This document shows positions 20,362-30,323 of a DNA stretch of 64,000 nucleotides, piece after piece. How positions within the stretch are numbered: the stretch's first letter is position 1; each line of letters starts with the position of its first letter. The stretch is from positions 372,001 to 436,000 of the forward strand of contig PKUK01000001.1 of the NCBI GenBank assembly GCA_002869535.1, in the 5' to 3' direction. Source of the DNA: Arcobacter sp. (GTDB lineage: Bacteria > Campylobacterota > Campylobacteria > Campylobacterales > Arcobacteraceae). Below the pieces are notes generated by a model. The model made no database searches. It saw only the letters and a program-made list of their open reading frames with translations, and was not told the DNA's origin. Both the position numbers and the translations under genes were made by a program.

Positions 20362-20985
20362 TTGATTGAGAATAATAATTCAACAATACTTATTGTTAAT
20401 AATATAGATGAAACTTTAAAAGACTTAATTCAAACCTTACCCTTACATAGTTATAGGGTTGTGAGAAATGAAGAAAAAGATGATTTTTTAACTGCACAAG
20501 CTCAACAAACCATAAAAGAAGCATATATTTCATCAAATGAAACAAAATATATAATTCTTTGTGGAAGTAGTTTTCGAACAGAAGCTCAGAACTCTTTATT
20601 AAAAGTTTTAGAAGAACCACCTAAAAATATTGTATTTATAATTGTTACAACCTCAAAATCAAATATTTTACCAACTATTCTTTCTCGTATGCCGCATAAA
20701 TATTTAAAAAAGAGAATTGAGAGAGTTGAAGTAGATTTTGACTTTTTTAGAATGGATTTAAAAAGTCTGTATCAATTTTTGAAAGATAATCAAAAAATTG
20801 GGAAAAAAGAATCAAAAGCAATCATAGAGTCAATTTTATTTAAAATAAACTCTCAAAAAATAAAACTTACAAAAAAAGAGTTAGATGCATTTTCAAATGC
20901 TATAAAACTACTTGAGTTAAACTCTAGACCAATTCATATTTTAACTACTCTACTTTTAACAGTAATTCATAGAAAGCATAGATAA
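20362..20985 (+). CDS. holB: DNA polymerase III delta-prime subunit (short form)
   Basis: This is part of the clamp loader. It is only 207 residues, versus over 300 in E. coli, which is usual for Campylobacterota as I recall. Visible features are a strand-rich start (STILIVNNIDETLKDL), an ILCGSSFRTEAQNSLLKVLEEPP segment matching the sensor/SRC-type region of the delta-prime AAA fold (the Q-N-S-L-L-K-x-L-E-E-P-P block is diagnostic), and TILSRMPHKYLKKR. The P-loop is absent, as expected for delta-prime. It starts two bases after hobA and precedes folP by eight, in one operon. Confidence 0.85.
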   Translation: MIENNNSTILIVNNIDETLKDLIQTLPLHSYRVVRNEEKDDFLTAQAQQTIKEAYISSNETKYIILCGSSFRTEAQNSLLKVLEEPPKNIVFIIVTTSKSNILPTILSRMPHKYLKKRIERVEVDFDFFRMDLKSLYQFLKDNQKIGKKESKAIIESILFKINSQKIKLTKKELDAFSNAIKLLELNSRPIHILTTLLLTVIHRKHR

Positions 20986-20993
20986 AAAACTTT

Positions 20994-21803
20994 ATGAAAA
21001 AAAATAAAACAAAAATAATGGGCATTATAAATGCCAATGAAGATTCATTTTTTAAAAATAGTAGATTTTATGGTTCAAATGCAGTTTTAAAAATAGAACA
21101 AATGATTATTGATGGTGCAGATATTATAGATTTAGGTGGTGTTTCAAGTCGTCCTGGAAGTGTTGCTGTATCATGGGAGGAAGAACTTAGTAGAGTTAAA
21201 CCAATAATTGATTTAATCTATGAAGAGAAACTATATGAAAAAGTAAAATTTTCTTTAGATTCTTATGCTCCAAAAGTTTTAGATTATGCTTTAAGTAGAG
21301 GTTTTAGCATAGTTAATGATATTACAGGATTAGAAAATGATGAAGTGTGTAAAATAGCTTCATCGTATAATGCCCAAGTTATCATCATGCACATGCAAAA
21401 CAATCCACAAGATATGCAAAAAAGTCCTAAGTATGAAAATGTAGTTTTTGATATTGATAAATTTTTTAAACAAAGAGTTGAAAAAGCAAAAAAATTTGGA
21501 ATAAATGACATCATATTAGATGTAGGCATTGGTTTTGGAAAAAATTTAGAGCATAATTTAACACTGATTAAAAACCTAGAGTATTTTACTCATTTTGGCT
21601 TTGAATTATTAATGGCAGCAAGTAGAAAGTCTATGATAAATAGTATTGTGGAATCTTCACCCCAAGAGAGACTTCCTGGAACTTTGGCTATTCATTTAGC
21701 ATCAATAAAAAATGGAGCTTCTATTGTAAGGTGTCATGATGTAAAAGAACATTTTCAGGCTATTAAAGTACAAGAAGCTATAAATGATGTTGAGATACTT
21801 TAA
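20994..21803 (+). CDS. folP: Dihydropteroate synthase
   Basis: Joins p-aminobenzoate to the pterin pyrophosphate in folate synthesis and is the sulfonamide target. Motifs present: IMGIINANEDSFF (pterin site), GADIIDLGGVSSRPGS, SIVNDITGLEN, ILDVGIGFGKNLEHN and MAASRKSMI. In the first motif the usual Thr/Pro (NVTPDSF) is replaced by ANEDSF, a form seen in this phylum as I recall it. Length 269 is normal. The stop codon overlaps the convergent tyrA stop region by four bases. Confidence 0.9.
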   Translation: MKKNKTKIMGIINANEDSFFKNSRFYGSNAVLKIEQMIIDGADIIDLGGVSSRPGSVAVSWEEELSRVKPIIDLIYEEKLYEKVKFSLDSYAPKVLDYALSRGFSIVNDITGLENDEVCKIASSYNAQVIIMHMQNNPQDMQKSPKYENVVFDIDKFFKQRVEKAKKFGINDIILDVGIGFGKNLEHNLTLIKNLEYFTHFGFELLMAASRKSMINSIVESSPQERLPGTLAIHLASIKNGASIVRCHDVKEHFQAIKVQEAINDVEIL

Positions 21804-22630
21804 AGTATCTCATGTAGGCTATTTGCTTTTTTCATCCATTTATTTAGTTCTTCATAATCTTCATTTTCAACCATTTGTCTAACTTTTTTCATATGAACTT
21901 CAAATAAATCAATTGAGTCTAAAAGATTTTCTCTATTTTGTTTAAAAATATCTATCCACATATTAGGGCTTGATTTTGCTATTCTACTCATATCTTTAAA
22001 TCCCCCTGCAGCTAAGGCAATAATGGATCTTGGGTCTTCATGATTCATTACAGTATTTGCTAAAGAGTATGAAATTGCATGGGGTAAATGAGACATATAA
22101 CAAGCATGAATATCATGGTCACTTGCTTTCATAAAAACTAGTCTCATCCCTATATCTTGAAATATTTTTATTGCTCTATTTTTATGAAGTTCATCATTTT
22201 CTTCCAGGTCACATAAAACAACAGTTTTTCCTTCATAGAGTCCATCCATTGCTGATTTTGGACCAAACTTTTCAGTTCCTGTCATAGGATGAGCTGCTAT
22301 AAAGTTTTTTCTAATTTCTTTTGGTATATTTTTAACTATAAACTCTTTTGTTGAGCCTAAGTCCATAATAGTGGTATTTTGTGGAACATCTTTTAAATCA
22401 TCAAACATTGAAATTATTGAGTCAACTGGAATAGCTAAAATGATTACATCTGAATTCTTTTTTAGTTCCTCTAAACTCATAAGTTTATCAACTAAATTTA
22501 ACTCTTTTATCTCTTTTGCTGTTTGTTCATTTCTTGCATATCCATACACATTTTTTGCAATTGCATATTTTTTGACAGCTTTGGCAATAGAACCACCCAT
22601 AAGCCCTAGTCCTACAATTCCTATATTCAC
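21800..22630 (-). CDS. tyrA: Prephenate dehydrogenase
   Basis: Oxidises prephenate to 4-hydroxyphenylpyruvate for tyrosine synthesis, using NAD(P). The N-terminal dinucleotide fold starts IGIVGLGLMGGSIAKAV (GxGxxG). The substrate His is in FIAAHPMTGTEKFGP, and HDIHACYMSHLPHAISYSL and LAAGGFKDMSRIAKSSP are family signatures. The 276-residue size fits the stand-alone enzyme with no chorismate mutase or ACT domain. It converges on folP and diverges from bamA across a 108-base promoter gap. Confidence 0.93.
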   Translation of the reverse strand: MNIGIVGLGLMGGSIAKAVKKYAIAKNVYGYARNEQTAKEIKELNLVDKLMSLEELKKNSDVIILAIPVDSIISMFDDLKDVPQNTTIMDLGSTKEFIVKNIPKEIRKNFIAAHPMTGTEKFGPKSAMDGLYEGKTVVLCDLEENDELHKNRAIKIFQDIGMRLVFMKASDHDIHACYMSHLPHAISYSLANTVMNHEDPRSIIALAAGGFKDMSRIAKSSPNMWIDIFKQNRENLLDSIDLFEVHMKKVRQMVENEDYEELNKWMKKANSLHEIL

Positions 22631-22738
22631 TATTTTACCCTTTATTAAATTATATAAAAAAAGATTATATCTTAACCATCCTATAAACTTTATTTAGTTA
22701 TATTAACTACTTTAATAAGAATAGCTATAAGGATTAAC

Positions 22739-25000
22739 GTGAAAAAATCTGCTTTATATACCTCTTTAGTACTTGCTACATTTTTACATGCACAAGAGAT
22801 ACAGTCTATAAAATATGTAAATTTATCAAAAATTTCTCAGGATATTGCTGATGATACAATTGAACTTAGAGTTGGTGATGAAATTAATAATAAATCAATA
22901 AATAGTGCAATTAAAAAGTTTTATAAATTTGGATATTTTGATGATATCTCTGTTAATAATAATGATGGAAATTTAGAATTTATATTTAAAGAAAAACCTT
23001 CAATTGCAAATATAGAAATAAACAACTATAAAAGTAGAGATGAAGATAAAGAGGCCTTGTACTCAATGATGGGTATAAAAAAAGGGAATATGTATACAAC
23101 TTCAAGAATTAAACAAGCAAAAGAAATTTTACTAAAAAATTTAGAGCGTGAAGGTTATGTTAATTCTGTTGTTGAAGTAGAAATAGAAAACTTAGGACAA
23201 GATGCTGTTGCTGTTACATTTAATGTAAATGTTGGTGATGAAATTATAATTAAAAAAGTAAACTATTATGGTTCAGACAGTTTAGATGTGGGTGATTTTG
23301 AAGAAGTTACAGTAAATAATGAAGAAGATTTTGTATCATGGTGGTTTGGACAAAACAGTGGAGAGGTTAATTTAGAACAATTAGAAATTGATGGCCCAAG
23401 AATAAGGGATCAATACTTTAAAAATGGTTATTTAGATTCTGTTGTAAAAGATCCATTTTTAAAGATTAATTTTGCTTCCAATGACGCTGTGTTAGACTTT
23501 TTTATATCAGAGGGGCAACAATATAAAACAAATGATATTAAAATTTATGTTGATGCTTCAATCATAGATCCAGAGAGTTTATATAGTGAATTAAAACTTT
23601 CAAAAGGTGATGTATTTAATATTGAAAAGCTTAGAAAAGATCAAAAATTCTTAAAAACAAAAGTTGCAGACTTAGGATATGCTTTTACTCAAGTTGTATA
23701 TGATATAAAAAAAGATGAGAAAAAAGCAACTGCAGATATTGTTTTTAATATTATTCCAGGTAAAAAAGTCTATATTAATGATGTAATTATCTCTGGTAAT
23801 CATAGAACACTAGATAGAGTTATTAGAAGAGATGTATATTTAGCACACGGGGATCTGTTTAGTCTTACTGATTTTGAAGATTCAAGAAGTAAGTTAAAAC
23901 GAACAGGTTATTTTGATGATGTAACAATTGAGCAAAAAAGAGTTTCAGAAGAGACTATGGATTTAATTGTAAAAGTTAAAGAAGCTCCAACAGGTACTAT
24001 TACCTTAGGTGGAGGATATGGCTCTTATGATGGATTAATGATAAATGCAGGAATTAATGAGAAAAATATATTTGGTTCAGGTTTAGCAGTTAATGTAAAT
24101 GTGGACTTCTCTGAAAAAACTCAGAATTATTCTCTATCGTTGACAAATCCAGCAATTTATGACAGTAAATACAATGGAACAGTTGAAATTCATAATAGAG
24201 AAGATGAAATTGATTACTCTGGAACAGTAGATGGAGCTTATGAACTATCTAAAGTATCAAATGGTTTTTCAGTTTCTGCTGGACGTGAAATTGTAAGAAA
24301 TTTATATGCTGGTGCAAAATATAGATTTGATATGGTTGAAGAGACATATACAGATACAAATACAAGTGATGGTAAAGTCTTACCTTCAGGAGTTAATCAA
24401 GATTATATTACAAGTTCAATTACTCCTTATCTTAATTTTAATAATACTGATGATTATATGTTACCAAGAAGTGGTATAAATGCAGGAACGTCTTTAGAGT
24501 ATGCTGGTATTGGTGGAGATTCAAGGTATATGAAAAGTTTAACAAATTTTAAATATTTTCATTCCTTGGAAGATTATATCGATAGTGATTGGATTTTTAG
24601 ATACAGAGCAAATTTAAATTTCTTAGTTGATAATGGAAAACTTACTCGTGGAGATTCACTTTATATGGGTGGACCAAAATCCTTAAGAGGATATGAATCT
24701 TATGCCTTTGGTCCTGACGATGCCTTAATTAATAAAACAGTATATAAACAAATGTTTACTAATAGTATTGAGTTATCATTTCCATTAGTAACAAAATCTA
24801 AAATGAGATGGGGAGTTTTTTATGACTATGGTATGATAGGGAAGAACTCTATGTCAGAGATATCAAGAAGTGGAACAGGAGCACTATTTGAATGGGTTTC
24901 TCCATTTGGACCACTTCAATTTATATTCTCTCAAGCATTAGATGATGAAGCGGGTGATAAAACATCATCATTTGAATTCGCTTTAGGTTCATCTTTTTAA
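22739..25000 (+). CDS. bamA: Outer-membrane assembly factor BamA
   Basis: BamA folds and inserts outer-membrane beta-barrel proteins. GTG start with a short signal peptide (SALYTSLVLATFLHAQE). Five POTRA-type repeats occupy roughly residues 20-410 (for example INDVIISGNHRTLDRVIRRD in the last), followed by the C-terminal barrel with LYMGGPKSLRGYESYAFGP, the conserved VRGF/Y-type loop (here LRGY). The last residue is a Phe, as outer-membrane proteins require. At 753 residues it is normal. GTG is chosen because no upstream in-frame ATG has a ribosome site (GGATTAAC precedes). Confidence 0.95.
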   Translation: MKKSALYTSLVLATFLHAQEIQSIKYVNLSKISQDIADDTIELRVGDEINNKSINSAIKKFYKFGYFDDISVNNNDGNLEFIFKEKPSIANIEINNYKSRDEDKEALYSMMGIKKGNMYTTSRIKQAKEILLKNLEREGYVNSVVEVEIENLGQDAVAVTFNVNVGDEIIIKKVNYYGSDSLDVGDFEEVTVNNEEDFVSWWFGQNSGEVNLEQLEIDGPRIRDQYFKNGYLDSVVKDPFLKINFASNDAVLDFFISEGQQYKTNDIKIYVDASIIDPESLYSELKLSKGDVFNIEKLRKDQKFLKTKVADLGYAFTQVVYDIKKDEKKATADIVFNIIPGKKVYINDVIISGNHRTLDRVIRRDVYLAHGDLFSLTDFEDSRSKLKRTGYFDDVTIEQKRVSEETMDLIVKVKEAPTGTITLGGGYGSYDGLMINAGINEKNIFGSGLAVNVNVDFSEKTQNYSLSLTNPAIYDSKYNGTVEIHNREDEIDYSGTVDGAYELSKVSNGFSVSAGREIVRNLYAGAKYRFDMVEETYTDTNTSDGKVLPSGVNQDYITSSITPYLNFNNTDDYMLPRSGINAGTSLEYAGIGGDSRYMKSLTNFKYFHSLEDYIDSDWIFRYRANLNFLVDNGKLTRGDSLYMGGPKSLRGYESYAFGPDDALINKTVYKQMFTNSIELSFPLVTKSKMRWGVFYDYGMIGKNSMSEISRSGTGALFEWVSPFGPLQFIFSQALDDEAGDKTSSFEFALGSSF

Positions 25001-25017
25001 AAATAAAAGAGTAAAGA

Positions 25018-26085
25018 ATGGTTAAAAAAATGAGTATAATAAATCGACTTACTAAAAAAGAGGCATTGGATTTAATTGAAAATGCCTATTTAGTTGAGTT
25101 AGGTGAAATGGCTACAAAAAGAAAAGCTGAACTTCACCCTGAAAAAATAACATCTTTTGTAGTGGATAGAAATATTAACTATACAAATGTTTGTTGTGTA
25201 GATTGTAAATTTTGTGCTTTTTATAGACATGGACGAGATGGTGATTCATATGTATTATCATATGAAGAAATAGACAAAAAAATAGAAGAACTTCTTGAAA
25301 TTGGTGGAACACAAATTCTTATGCAAGGTGGAGTTCATCCAAAACTAAAAATTGATTATTATGAAGATTTAGTTGAGCATATTCATACAAAATTTCCTCA
25401 AATTACCTTGCACTCTTTTTCTGCTATTGAAATAGTATATATTGCAAAAGTATCAAAAATCACAATACTTGAAGTTTTAAAAAGATTACAAGCTAAAGGT
25501 TTGAGTTCTATTCCAGGAGCTGGAGCTGAAATATTAAGTGATAGAGTAAGAGATATCATTGCACCTAAAAAAATTGATGCTAGCCAATGGTTAGAAGTAC
25601 ATAGACTTGCCCACTCAATTGGTATGAAAACAACTGCAACTATGATGTTTGGTACTGTTGAAACCAATGAAGAGATTATTGAACATTGGGATTTAATTAG
25701 ACAGTTACAAGATGAAACAGGTGGATTTAGAGCCTTTATTATGTGGTCTTTTCAAAGTGGAAATACAAAACTAATAGAAGAGTTACCTGACATAAAACCA
25801 CAATCTTCTAATAGATACTTAAGACTTCTAGCAGTTTCTAGACTTTTCTTAGATAATTTTAAAAATATTCAAAGCTCATGGGTAACCCAAGGAAGTTATA
25901 TAGGACAAATGGCACTTAAGTTTGGTGCAAATGACCTTGGAAGTACAATGATGGAAGAAAATGTTGTAGCAGCTGCAGGTGCTACAAACTGTATGAATCA
26001 AGATGAAATGATTCAATTAATACGTGATGTTGGAGAAAAACCAGCAAAAAGAAATACTGCATACGAGATATTAGAAAGATTTTAG
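25018..26085 (+). CDS. mqnC: Cyclic dehypoxanthine futalosine synthase MqnC
   Basis: Radical SAM enzyme of the futalosine route to menaquinone, the route used by Campylobacterota. The cluster motif is CCVDCKFCAF; NYTNVC precedes it, and LMQGGVHPKL, SIPGAGAEILSDRVR and FGTVETNEEIIEHW are characteristic of the MqnC/MqnE/CofH group. The 355-residue length and SWVTQGSYIGQMALKFGAND favour MqnC. An alternative ATG four codons later is possible. It follows bamA by 17 bases and precedes the M16-like gene by seven, so it may be co-transcribed with both. Confidence 0.92.
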   Translation: MVKKMSIINRLTKKEALDLIENAYLVELGEMATKRKAELHPEKITSFVVDRNINYTNVCCVDCKFCAFYRHGRDGDSYVLSYEEIDKKIEELLEIGGTQILMQGGVHPKLKIDYYEDLVEHIHTKFPQITLHSFSAIEIVYIAKVSKITILEVLKRLQAKGLSSIPGAGAEILSDRVRDIIAPKKIDASQWLEVHRLAHSIGMKTTATMMFGTVETNEEIIEHWDLIRQLQDETGGFRAFIMWSFQSGNTKLIEELPDIKPQSSNRYLRLLAVSRLFLDNFKNIQSSWVTQGSYIGQMALKFGANDLGSTMMEENVVAAAGATNCMNQDEMIQLIRDVGEKPAKRNTAYEILERF

Positions 26086-26092
26086 TTCTAAT

Positions 26093-27376
26093 ATGAAAAA
26101 TATAATACTAATCATAATTTTAATACAAGGATTTTTAATGGGTGCCCAAATTGAGCATATTAAAATAAAAAATATAAATATACCAGTAGTTATTGAAGAA
26201 CAACACTCATTACCGACATTTAATTTACAACTAGTTTTTAAAAATAGTGGCTCAATAAAAGATAAAGATAAAAATGGATTAGCAACTTTAGCTTCTAGAC
26301 TTTTAAATGAAGGTACACTAAAAGACGGAAGTACAAAATTTGCTCAAAAATTAGAAAATTTAGCAATTTCTTTAAATGTTTCTCATGGTTTTGAGACCTT
26401 TGTTATTGAATTATCATCAATAAAGGATGTTTACACTGATTCTTTAGATCTATTAAATCAATTACTAAAATCGCCCAACTATAAAGATGAAATATTAGAA
26501 AAAATAAAAACAATATTAAATGGATCTTTAAAAAGAAAAGAGAATGATTATGATTACGTATCTAGAAATGAATTACATAAAATACTTTTTAAAGATACAG
26601 CTTTAGAAAACCCAACAAATGGTACAATTGAATCTATTTCAAAAATCTCATTAGATGATATTAAAGAGTTTATTGATTCAACTTTAGTTTTAGAGAACTT
26701 AATAGTTGTAGTTGGTGGTGATATAAATCTAGAAGATATGAAGAGTAAACTAGAACCTCTTTTGACAATTTTACCAAAAGGAAAAGAGTCAAAAATAATC
26801 AATATTCAAGCTTCAAATGAAAAAACAGTAAAAAAGTTGATTAAAGATACCCAACAAGCATATATCTATTTTGGAAGCCCTTTTAATACAAAAGTTAATG
26901 ATGAAAATAATTATATTGCAAAGGTTGCATCTTTTGTACTTGGTGGTAGTGGTTTTGGTTCTAGACTTATGGAAGAGATTCGTGTAAAAAGAGGTTTAGC
27001 ATATAGTGCATATGGGCAAATTTCAATTAACAAGTCTCACTCTTACTTTACAGGCTATTTACAAACTAAAAATGAATCAGCTGATGGGGCTAAAGATTTA
27101 GTTGTTAAAATAGTTAATGATTTTGTAAAAAATGGTATTACAAAAGATGAATTAAAAGCAGCAAAAAACTTTTTAACAGGAAGCGAACCTTTAAGAGTTG
27201 AAACATTAAGTCAAAGATTAAATCGTGCTTTTACCTTATTTTATAGAGGTTTAGAACAAGATTATTCAAATAAAGAGCTAGAAAAAATAGAAAAACTGAC
27301 TTTAAAAGAGATTAATGAGTATATTAAATCTCATACTGAAATAAAAAATTTATCATTTTCAATAGTAAGGAAATAG
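26093..27376 (+). CDS. M16-family peptidase-like protein lacking the zinc motif
   Basis: The protein starts with a signal peptide ([17 protein letters not shown]), so it is periplasmic. The M16 fold is evident: [20 protein letters not shown], later [14 protein letters not shown] and [20 protein letters not shown]. The position of the HxxEH zinc motif reads [14 protein letters not shown], so His, His and the catalytic Glu are all missing. M16 enzymes often work as pairs of one active and one inactive half, and this is probably the inactive type. At 427 residues it is a normal half-length. It ends two bases before the GluRS-like gene start. Confidence 0.85.
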   Translation: MKNIILIIILIQGFLMGAQIEHIKIKNINIPVVIEEQHSLPTFNLQLVFKNSGSIKDKDKNGLATLASRLLNEGTLKDGSTKFAQKLENLAISLNVSHGFETFVIELSSIKDVYTDSLDLLNQLLKSPNYKDEILEKIKTILNGSLKRKENDYDYVSRNELHKILFKDTALENPTNGTIESISKISLDDIKEFIDSTLVLENLIVVVGGDINLEDMKSKLEPLLTILPKGKESKIINIQASNEKTVKKLIKDTQQAYIYFGSPFNTKVNDENNYIAKVASFVLGGSGFGSRLMEEIRVKRGLAYSAYGQISINKSHSYFTGYLQTKNESADGAKDLVVKIVNDFVKNGITKDELKAAKNFLTGSEPLRVETLSQRLNRAFTLFYRGLEQDYSNKELEKIEKLTLKEINEYIKSHTEIKNLSFSIVRK

Positions 27377-27377
27377 A

Positions 27378-28658
27378 TTGTTAAGATTTGCACTAAGTCC
27401 AACAAAAGATATGAATATAGAAGATATGAAGCTTGCTTTATTTAATTATATTGTTTCAAAGCAATTAAATGAAGAACTTTTAATAAGAATAGATGATACA
27501 AATAAAGATAAAAATATTGAAGGAAAAGATAAGGAGATATTAGAACTCTTAACTCTTTTTTCAATTGAATATAAAGCAGTTGTATATCAAAGTGAGAACT
27601 TAAAGTACCATCAAAAAATGGCTATGCAACTTATGAGTCAAAAAAAAGCATTTTCATGTTTTTGTTCTGAAGAAAAATTAGAAGAAATTAAAGCAAAAGC
27701 AAAAAAAGATGACAAACCATATGTGTATGATGGATTTTGTGAAACTCTATCTGATGAGACTGTTATAAACTGCAATGCGCCCTTTACTGTTAGAATAAAG
27801 AAGCCAGAAGAGGCTATAAAGTTTAAAGATTTATTAAAGGGTGTTTCTTCATACGAACCAGATGAAGTAGACTCTTTTTTTATATTAAAACATGACAAAA
27901 CAGCTACAGCTAATTATGCTAGTGCTGTAGATGATATGCTTTATGATATATCAACAGTGATTTGTACTGAAGAGGACATTTTAGATGCTCCTAAACAAAT
28001 TCATGTAAGAAATACACTTAATTATACTAAGAATATAGACTATATACATCTTCCAGTAATTTTAAATGAATTAACGGAAGAAAAAAATAGCCTGAAATGG
28101 CTTATTGATGAAGGTTTTTTACCAAGTGCCATTGCCAATTATTTAGTATTACTAGGAAATGAAACTCCTATTGAAATCTTTACTATTGAAGAGGCAATTG
28201 AGTGGTTTAATATTACAAAAATATCAAACTCTGCTACAAAATTTGATATAGATAAATTAAGATTTATAAATAGAAAACATCTAGAAGATATTGATGAAAT
28301 GAGATTATCTAAAATATTAGGTTTTGCTGATAATGACATTGGAAAGCTAGGAAAACTTTATTTAGATGAAGCAAACACAATAAAAGAGTTAAAAACAAAA
28401 ATAGATATGATTTTTAGTTCAAAAAGTTCTCCTAAGGGCTTTGAAGAAGAGTATAAAAAGATAAGAGACTCTTTATTGGCTGCACCTTTTATTGAAGATT
28501 TTGATGAGTTTAAGAGTTATATTACTAATGCTACAGATTTAAAAGATGAAGCTTTATCTAAACCTTTAAGATATATTTTAACTGGTGAGGATAAAGGACC
28601 TGATTTATCAGATATTTATCCACTTATTAAAAACTATTTAGGAGAAATTGTAAAATGA
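27378..28658 (+). CDS. Glutamyl-tRNA synthetase-like protein with degenerate catalytic motifs
   Basis: The whole 426-residue frame matches GluRS ([20 protein letters not shown] start, LHKDKT-like [40 protein letters not shown]). The class I motifs are lost, however. The HIGH-type site reads MNIED instead of M-H-I-G-N, and the KMSKR loop is missing: [15 protein letters not shown] goes straight on. Such a protein should not activate glutamate. It may bind tRNA or have another role, and a functional GluRS should lie elsewhere. TTG start, then a tight operon with yggT (overlap of four bases). Confidence 0.85.
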   Translation: MLRFALSPTKDMNIEDMKLALFNYIVSKQLNEELLIRIDDTNKDKNIEGKDKEILELLTLFSIEYKAVVYQSENLKYHQKMAMQLMSQKKAFSCFCSEEKLEEIKAKAKKDDKPYVYDGFCETLSDETVINCNAPFTVRIKKPEEAIKFKDLLKGVSSYEPDEVDSFFILKHDKTATANYASAVDDMLYDISTVICTEEDILDAPKQIHVRNTLNYTKNIDYIHLPVILNELTEEKNSLKWLIDEGFLPSAIANYLVLLGNETPIEIFTIEEAIEWFNITKISNSATKFDIDKLRFINRKHLEDIDEMRLSKILGFADNDIGKLGKLYLDEANTIKELKTKIDMIFSSKSSPKGFEEEYKKIRDSLLAAPFIEDFDEFKSYITNATDLKDEALSKPLRYILTGEDKGPDLSDIYPLIKNYLGEIVK

Positions 28659-28933
28659 CAGATGCATTAATAGGCTCAATAGCCACAGTTGTTATGAGTG
28701 TTATATTTTTATATAAATGGGTTGTAATTATTTCTGCACTTATTTCTTGGGTTAGACCTGATCCCTATAATCATATTGTTCAAATGTTATATAGACTAAC
28801 TGAACCAGCTTATGCTCTTATAAGAAGATATATACCTACTGTATTTGGTGGTATGGACTTAGCTCCTATGATTTTGATTTTAGTACTTATTTTCCTAGAA
28901 ACATTTTTAGGAAGACTATTTATGGGTATGTAA
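28655..28933 (+). CDS. YggT-family integral membrane protein
   Basis: A 92-residue protein with two hydrophobic regions: [22 protein letters not shown] at the start and [19 protein letters not shown] at the end. Between them is [23 protein letters not shown], the characteristic YggT core. The family is linked to membrane processes such as cell division and osmotic shock, without a defined enzyme activity. It overlaps the GluRS-like gene by four bases and is followed by the Slt-like gene after ten, so the three are co-transcribed. Confidence 0.88.
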   Translation: MTDALIGSIATVVMSVIFLYKWVVIISALISWVRPDPYNHIVQMLYRLTEPAYALIRRYIPTVFGGMDLAPMILILVLIFLETFLGRLFMGM

Positions 28934-28943
28934 GTAGTCTAGG

Positions 28944-30323
28944 ATGAGATTAAAGTTTTTACTACTTTCTTTTCTTTTTACTACTAGTTTACTTTCTGAT
29001 GAGAACTTATTAAAAAAAGATTTTGACTATTTTATTAAATTAGAAAATAGTCAAAAATCATATGAAAATACTATCACTACACTAGAAAACATTTCTAATG
29101 TAAATAAAATTATTTTTGATGAGTATGCAAAAAAAATTGACTATGATGAAACCTTAGCTGTTTCACAATGTATGAACGCAAGTGCAAAGAGTTTAGTATC
29201 TACAAATAGTGATTGTATTGCTGTAGGGCTTGATTTAAAAAAAGCATTGACACTATCTCACTTGGAACTTAACTCAACTGTATTAAAGATTGAAGATAGC
29301 TATCCAGTTTTAGCAAAAGAGCTGAAAATCATAAACTCCCCTATTCCTTTTACAAAACTTGTTTCATCATCAAAAGAGATAATTTATGATTTGTATTTAA
29401 ATGCAACAAATAGTTTTTTATATGATAAATTAAACTACAGATTACCTACAAAAACTATGCAAAAAATAAAAGATGACAAAAGATTTGAAAAGCTTCTATC
29501 TTTAGTTATTTCTAATCCAAAACTTAATTTTTTACAATCAAGTTTTTTAGATTTTGATGATTCTGAGTCCAATTACAATATTTCATTTATATTGGCTTTA
29601 AATAGAGTTTTAAACAAAAAACTTGATGAACAAACAACAAAATATTTTCAAAATGCACTATCAAAGGCACTTACACAGTATGAAAAAGACAAAGTTAACT
29701 TTTGGCTTTATTTATTAAATAAAGATACTACAAGTTTGAACTCTTTAAAAGAATCAGATGATTTAAATATTTATACTTTATATATAAAAGAAACTACTCA
29801 AATAGATAATAGTTTTAAGACCTTAAAATACGACTTTTTAAAAGGGTGTACAAAAGAGCAAACAATACTCATCAACTCATATGCCAAAACTTTAAGTTCT
29901 TTTGATGAAAATAAAATCTCTTCAGAGTTTGATTTAGGTTTAATGCAAATAAATCTAAGAAAAGCTGATCTAATATCTTTATTTAATAATCTTGATGCAA
30001 AAAGAGATGAATTATTAATTCCGAAGATAAATATACTTTATTATTCTTATATTTTAAATGAATTAAAAGTAGAGTTTTCTCATCCTTTAATGCAATTTTA
30101 TGCCTATATTTATGATGTAGAGTATCTAAATGATAGATTGAATTTTGATTTGTTTAAGATTAAAAGTAACTACAAGCCTTACCTTAGTTTAGAGCTTTTT
30201 GGGAATGAAAGTGCAAAAGAGTTTATTTATAATTATATAATCTATACAAAAATAATTGGTAAAAAAGATTTAAGTCTAGAAGAGTTTTTTAAAAACTTAT
30301 TTCAGCCTTTAGAGTTTGATTAA
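28944..30323 (+). CDS. Soluble lytic transglycosylase (Slt70)-like protein, catalytic site degenerate
   Basis: Signal peptide (KFLLLSFLFTTSLLSDE), a long helical superhelix region (residues 20-310) and a C-terminal Slt-like domain. In active enzymes the catalytic Glu appears as A-x-Q-E-S-R-F before L-G-x-M-Q. Here the site reads YAKTLSSFDENKISSEFDLGLMQIN, with Leu in place of Glu. The later Y-N-G-G motif is also gone (MQFYAYIYDVEYLN). It is probably a non-hydrolytic peptidoglycan-binding relative. It overlaps the convergent lipoprotein gene by 35 bases. At 459 residues it is shorter than typical Slt70 (about 600). Confidence 0.7.
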   Translation: MRLKFLLLSFLFTTSLLSDENLLKKDFDYFIKLENSQKSYENTITTLENISNVNKIIFDEYAKKIDYDETLAVSQCMNASAKSLVSTNSDCIAVGLDLKKALTLSHLELNSTVLKIEDSYPVLAKELKIINSPIPFTKLVSSSKEIIYDLYLNATNSFLYDKLNYRLPTKTMQKIKDDKRFEKLLSLVISNPKLNFLQSSFLDFDDSESNYNISFILALNRVLNKKLDEQTTKYFQNALSKALTQYEKDKVNFWLYLLNKDTTSLNSLKESDDLNIYTLYIKETTQIDNSFKTLKYDFLKGCTKEQTILINSYAKTLSSFDENKISSEFDLGLMQINLRKADLISLFNNLDAKRDELLIPKINILYYSYILNELKVEFSHPLMQFYAYIYDVEYLNDRLNFDLFKIKSNYKPYLSLELFGNESAKEFIYNYIIYTKIIGKKDLSLEEFFKNLFQPLEFD

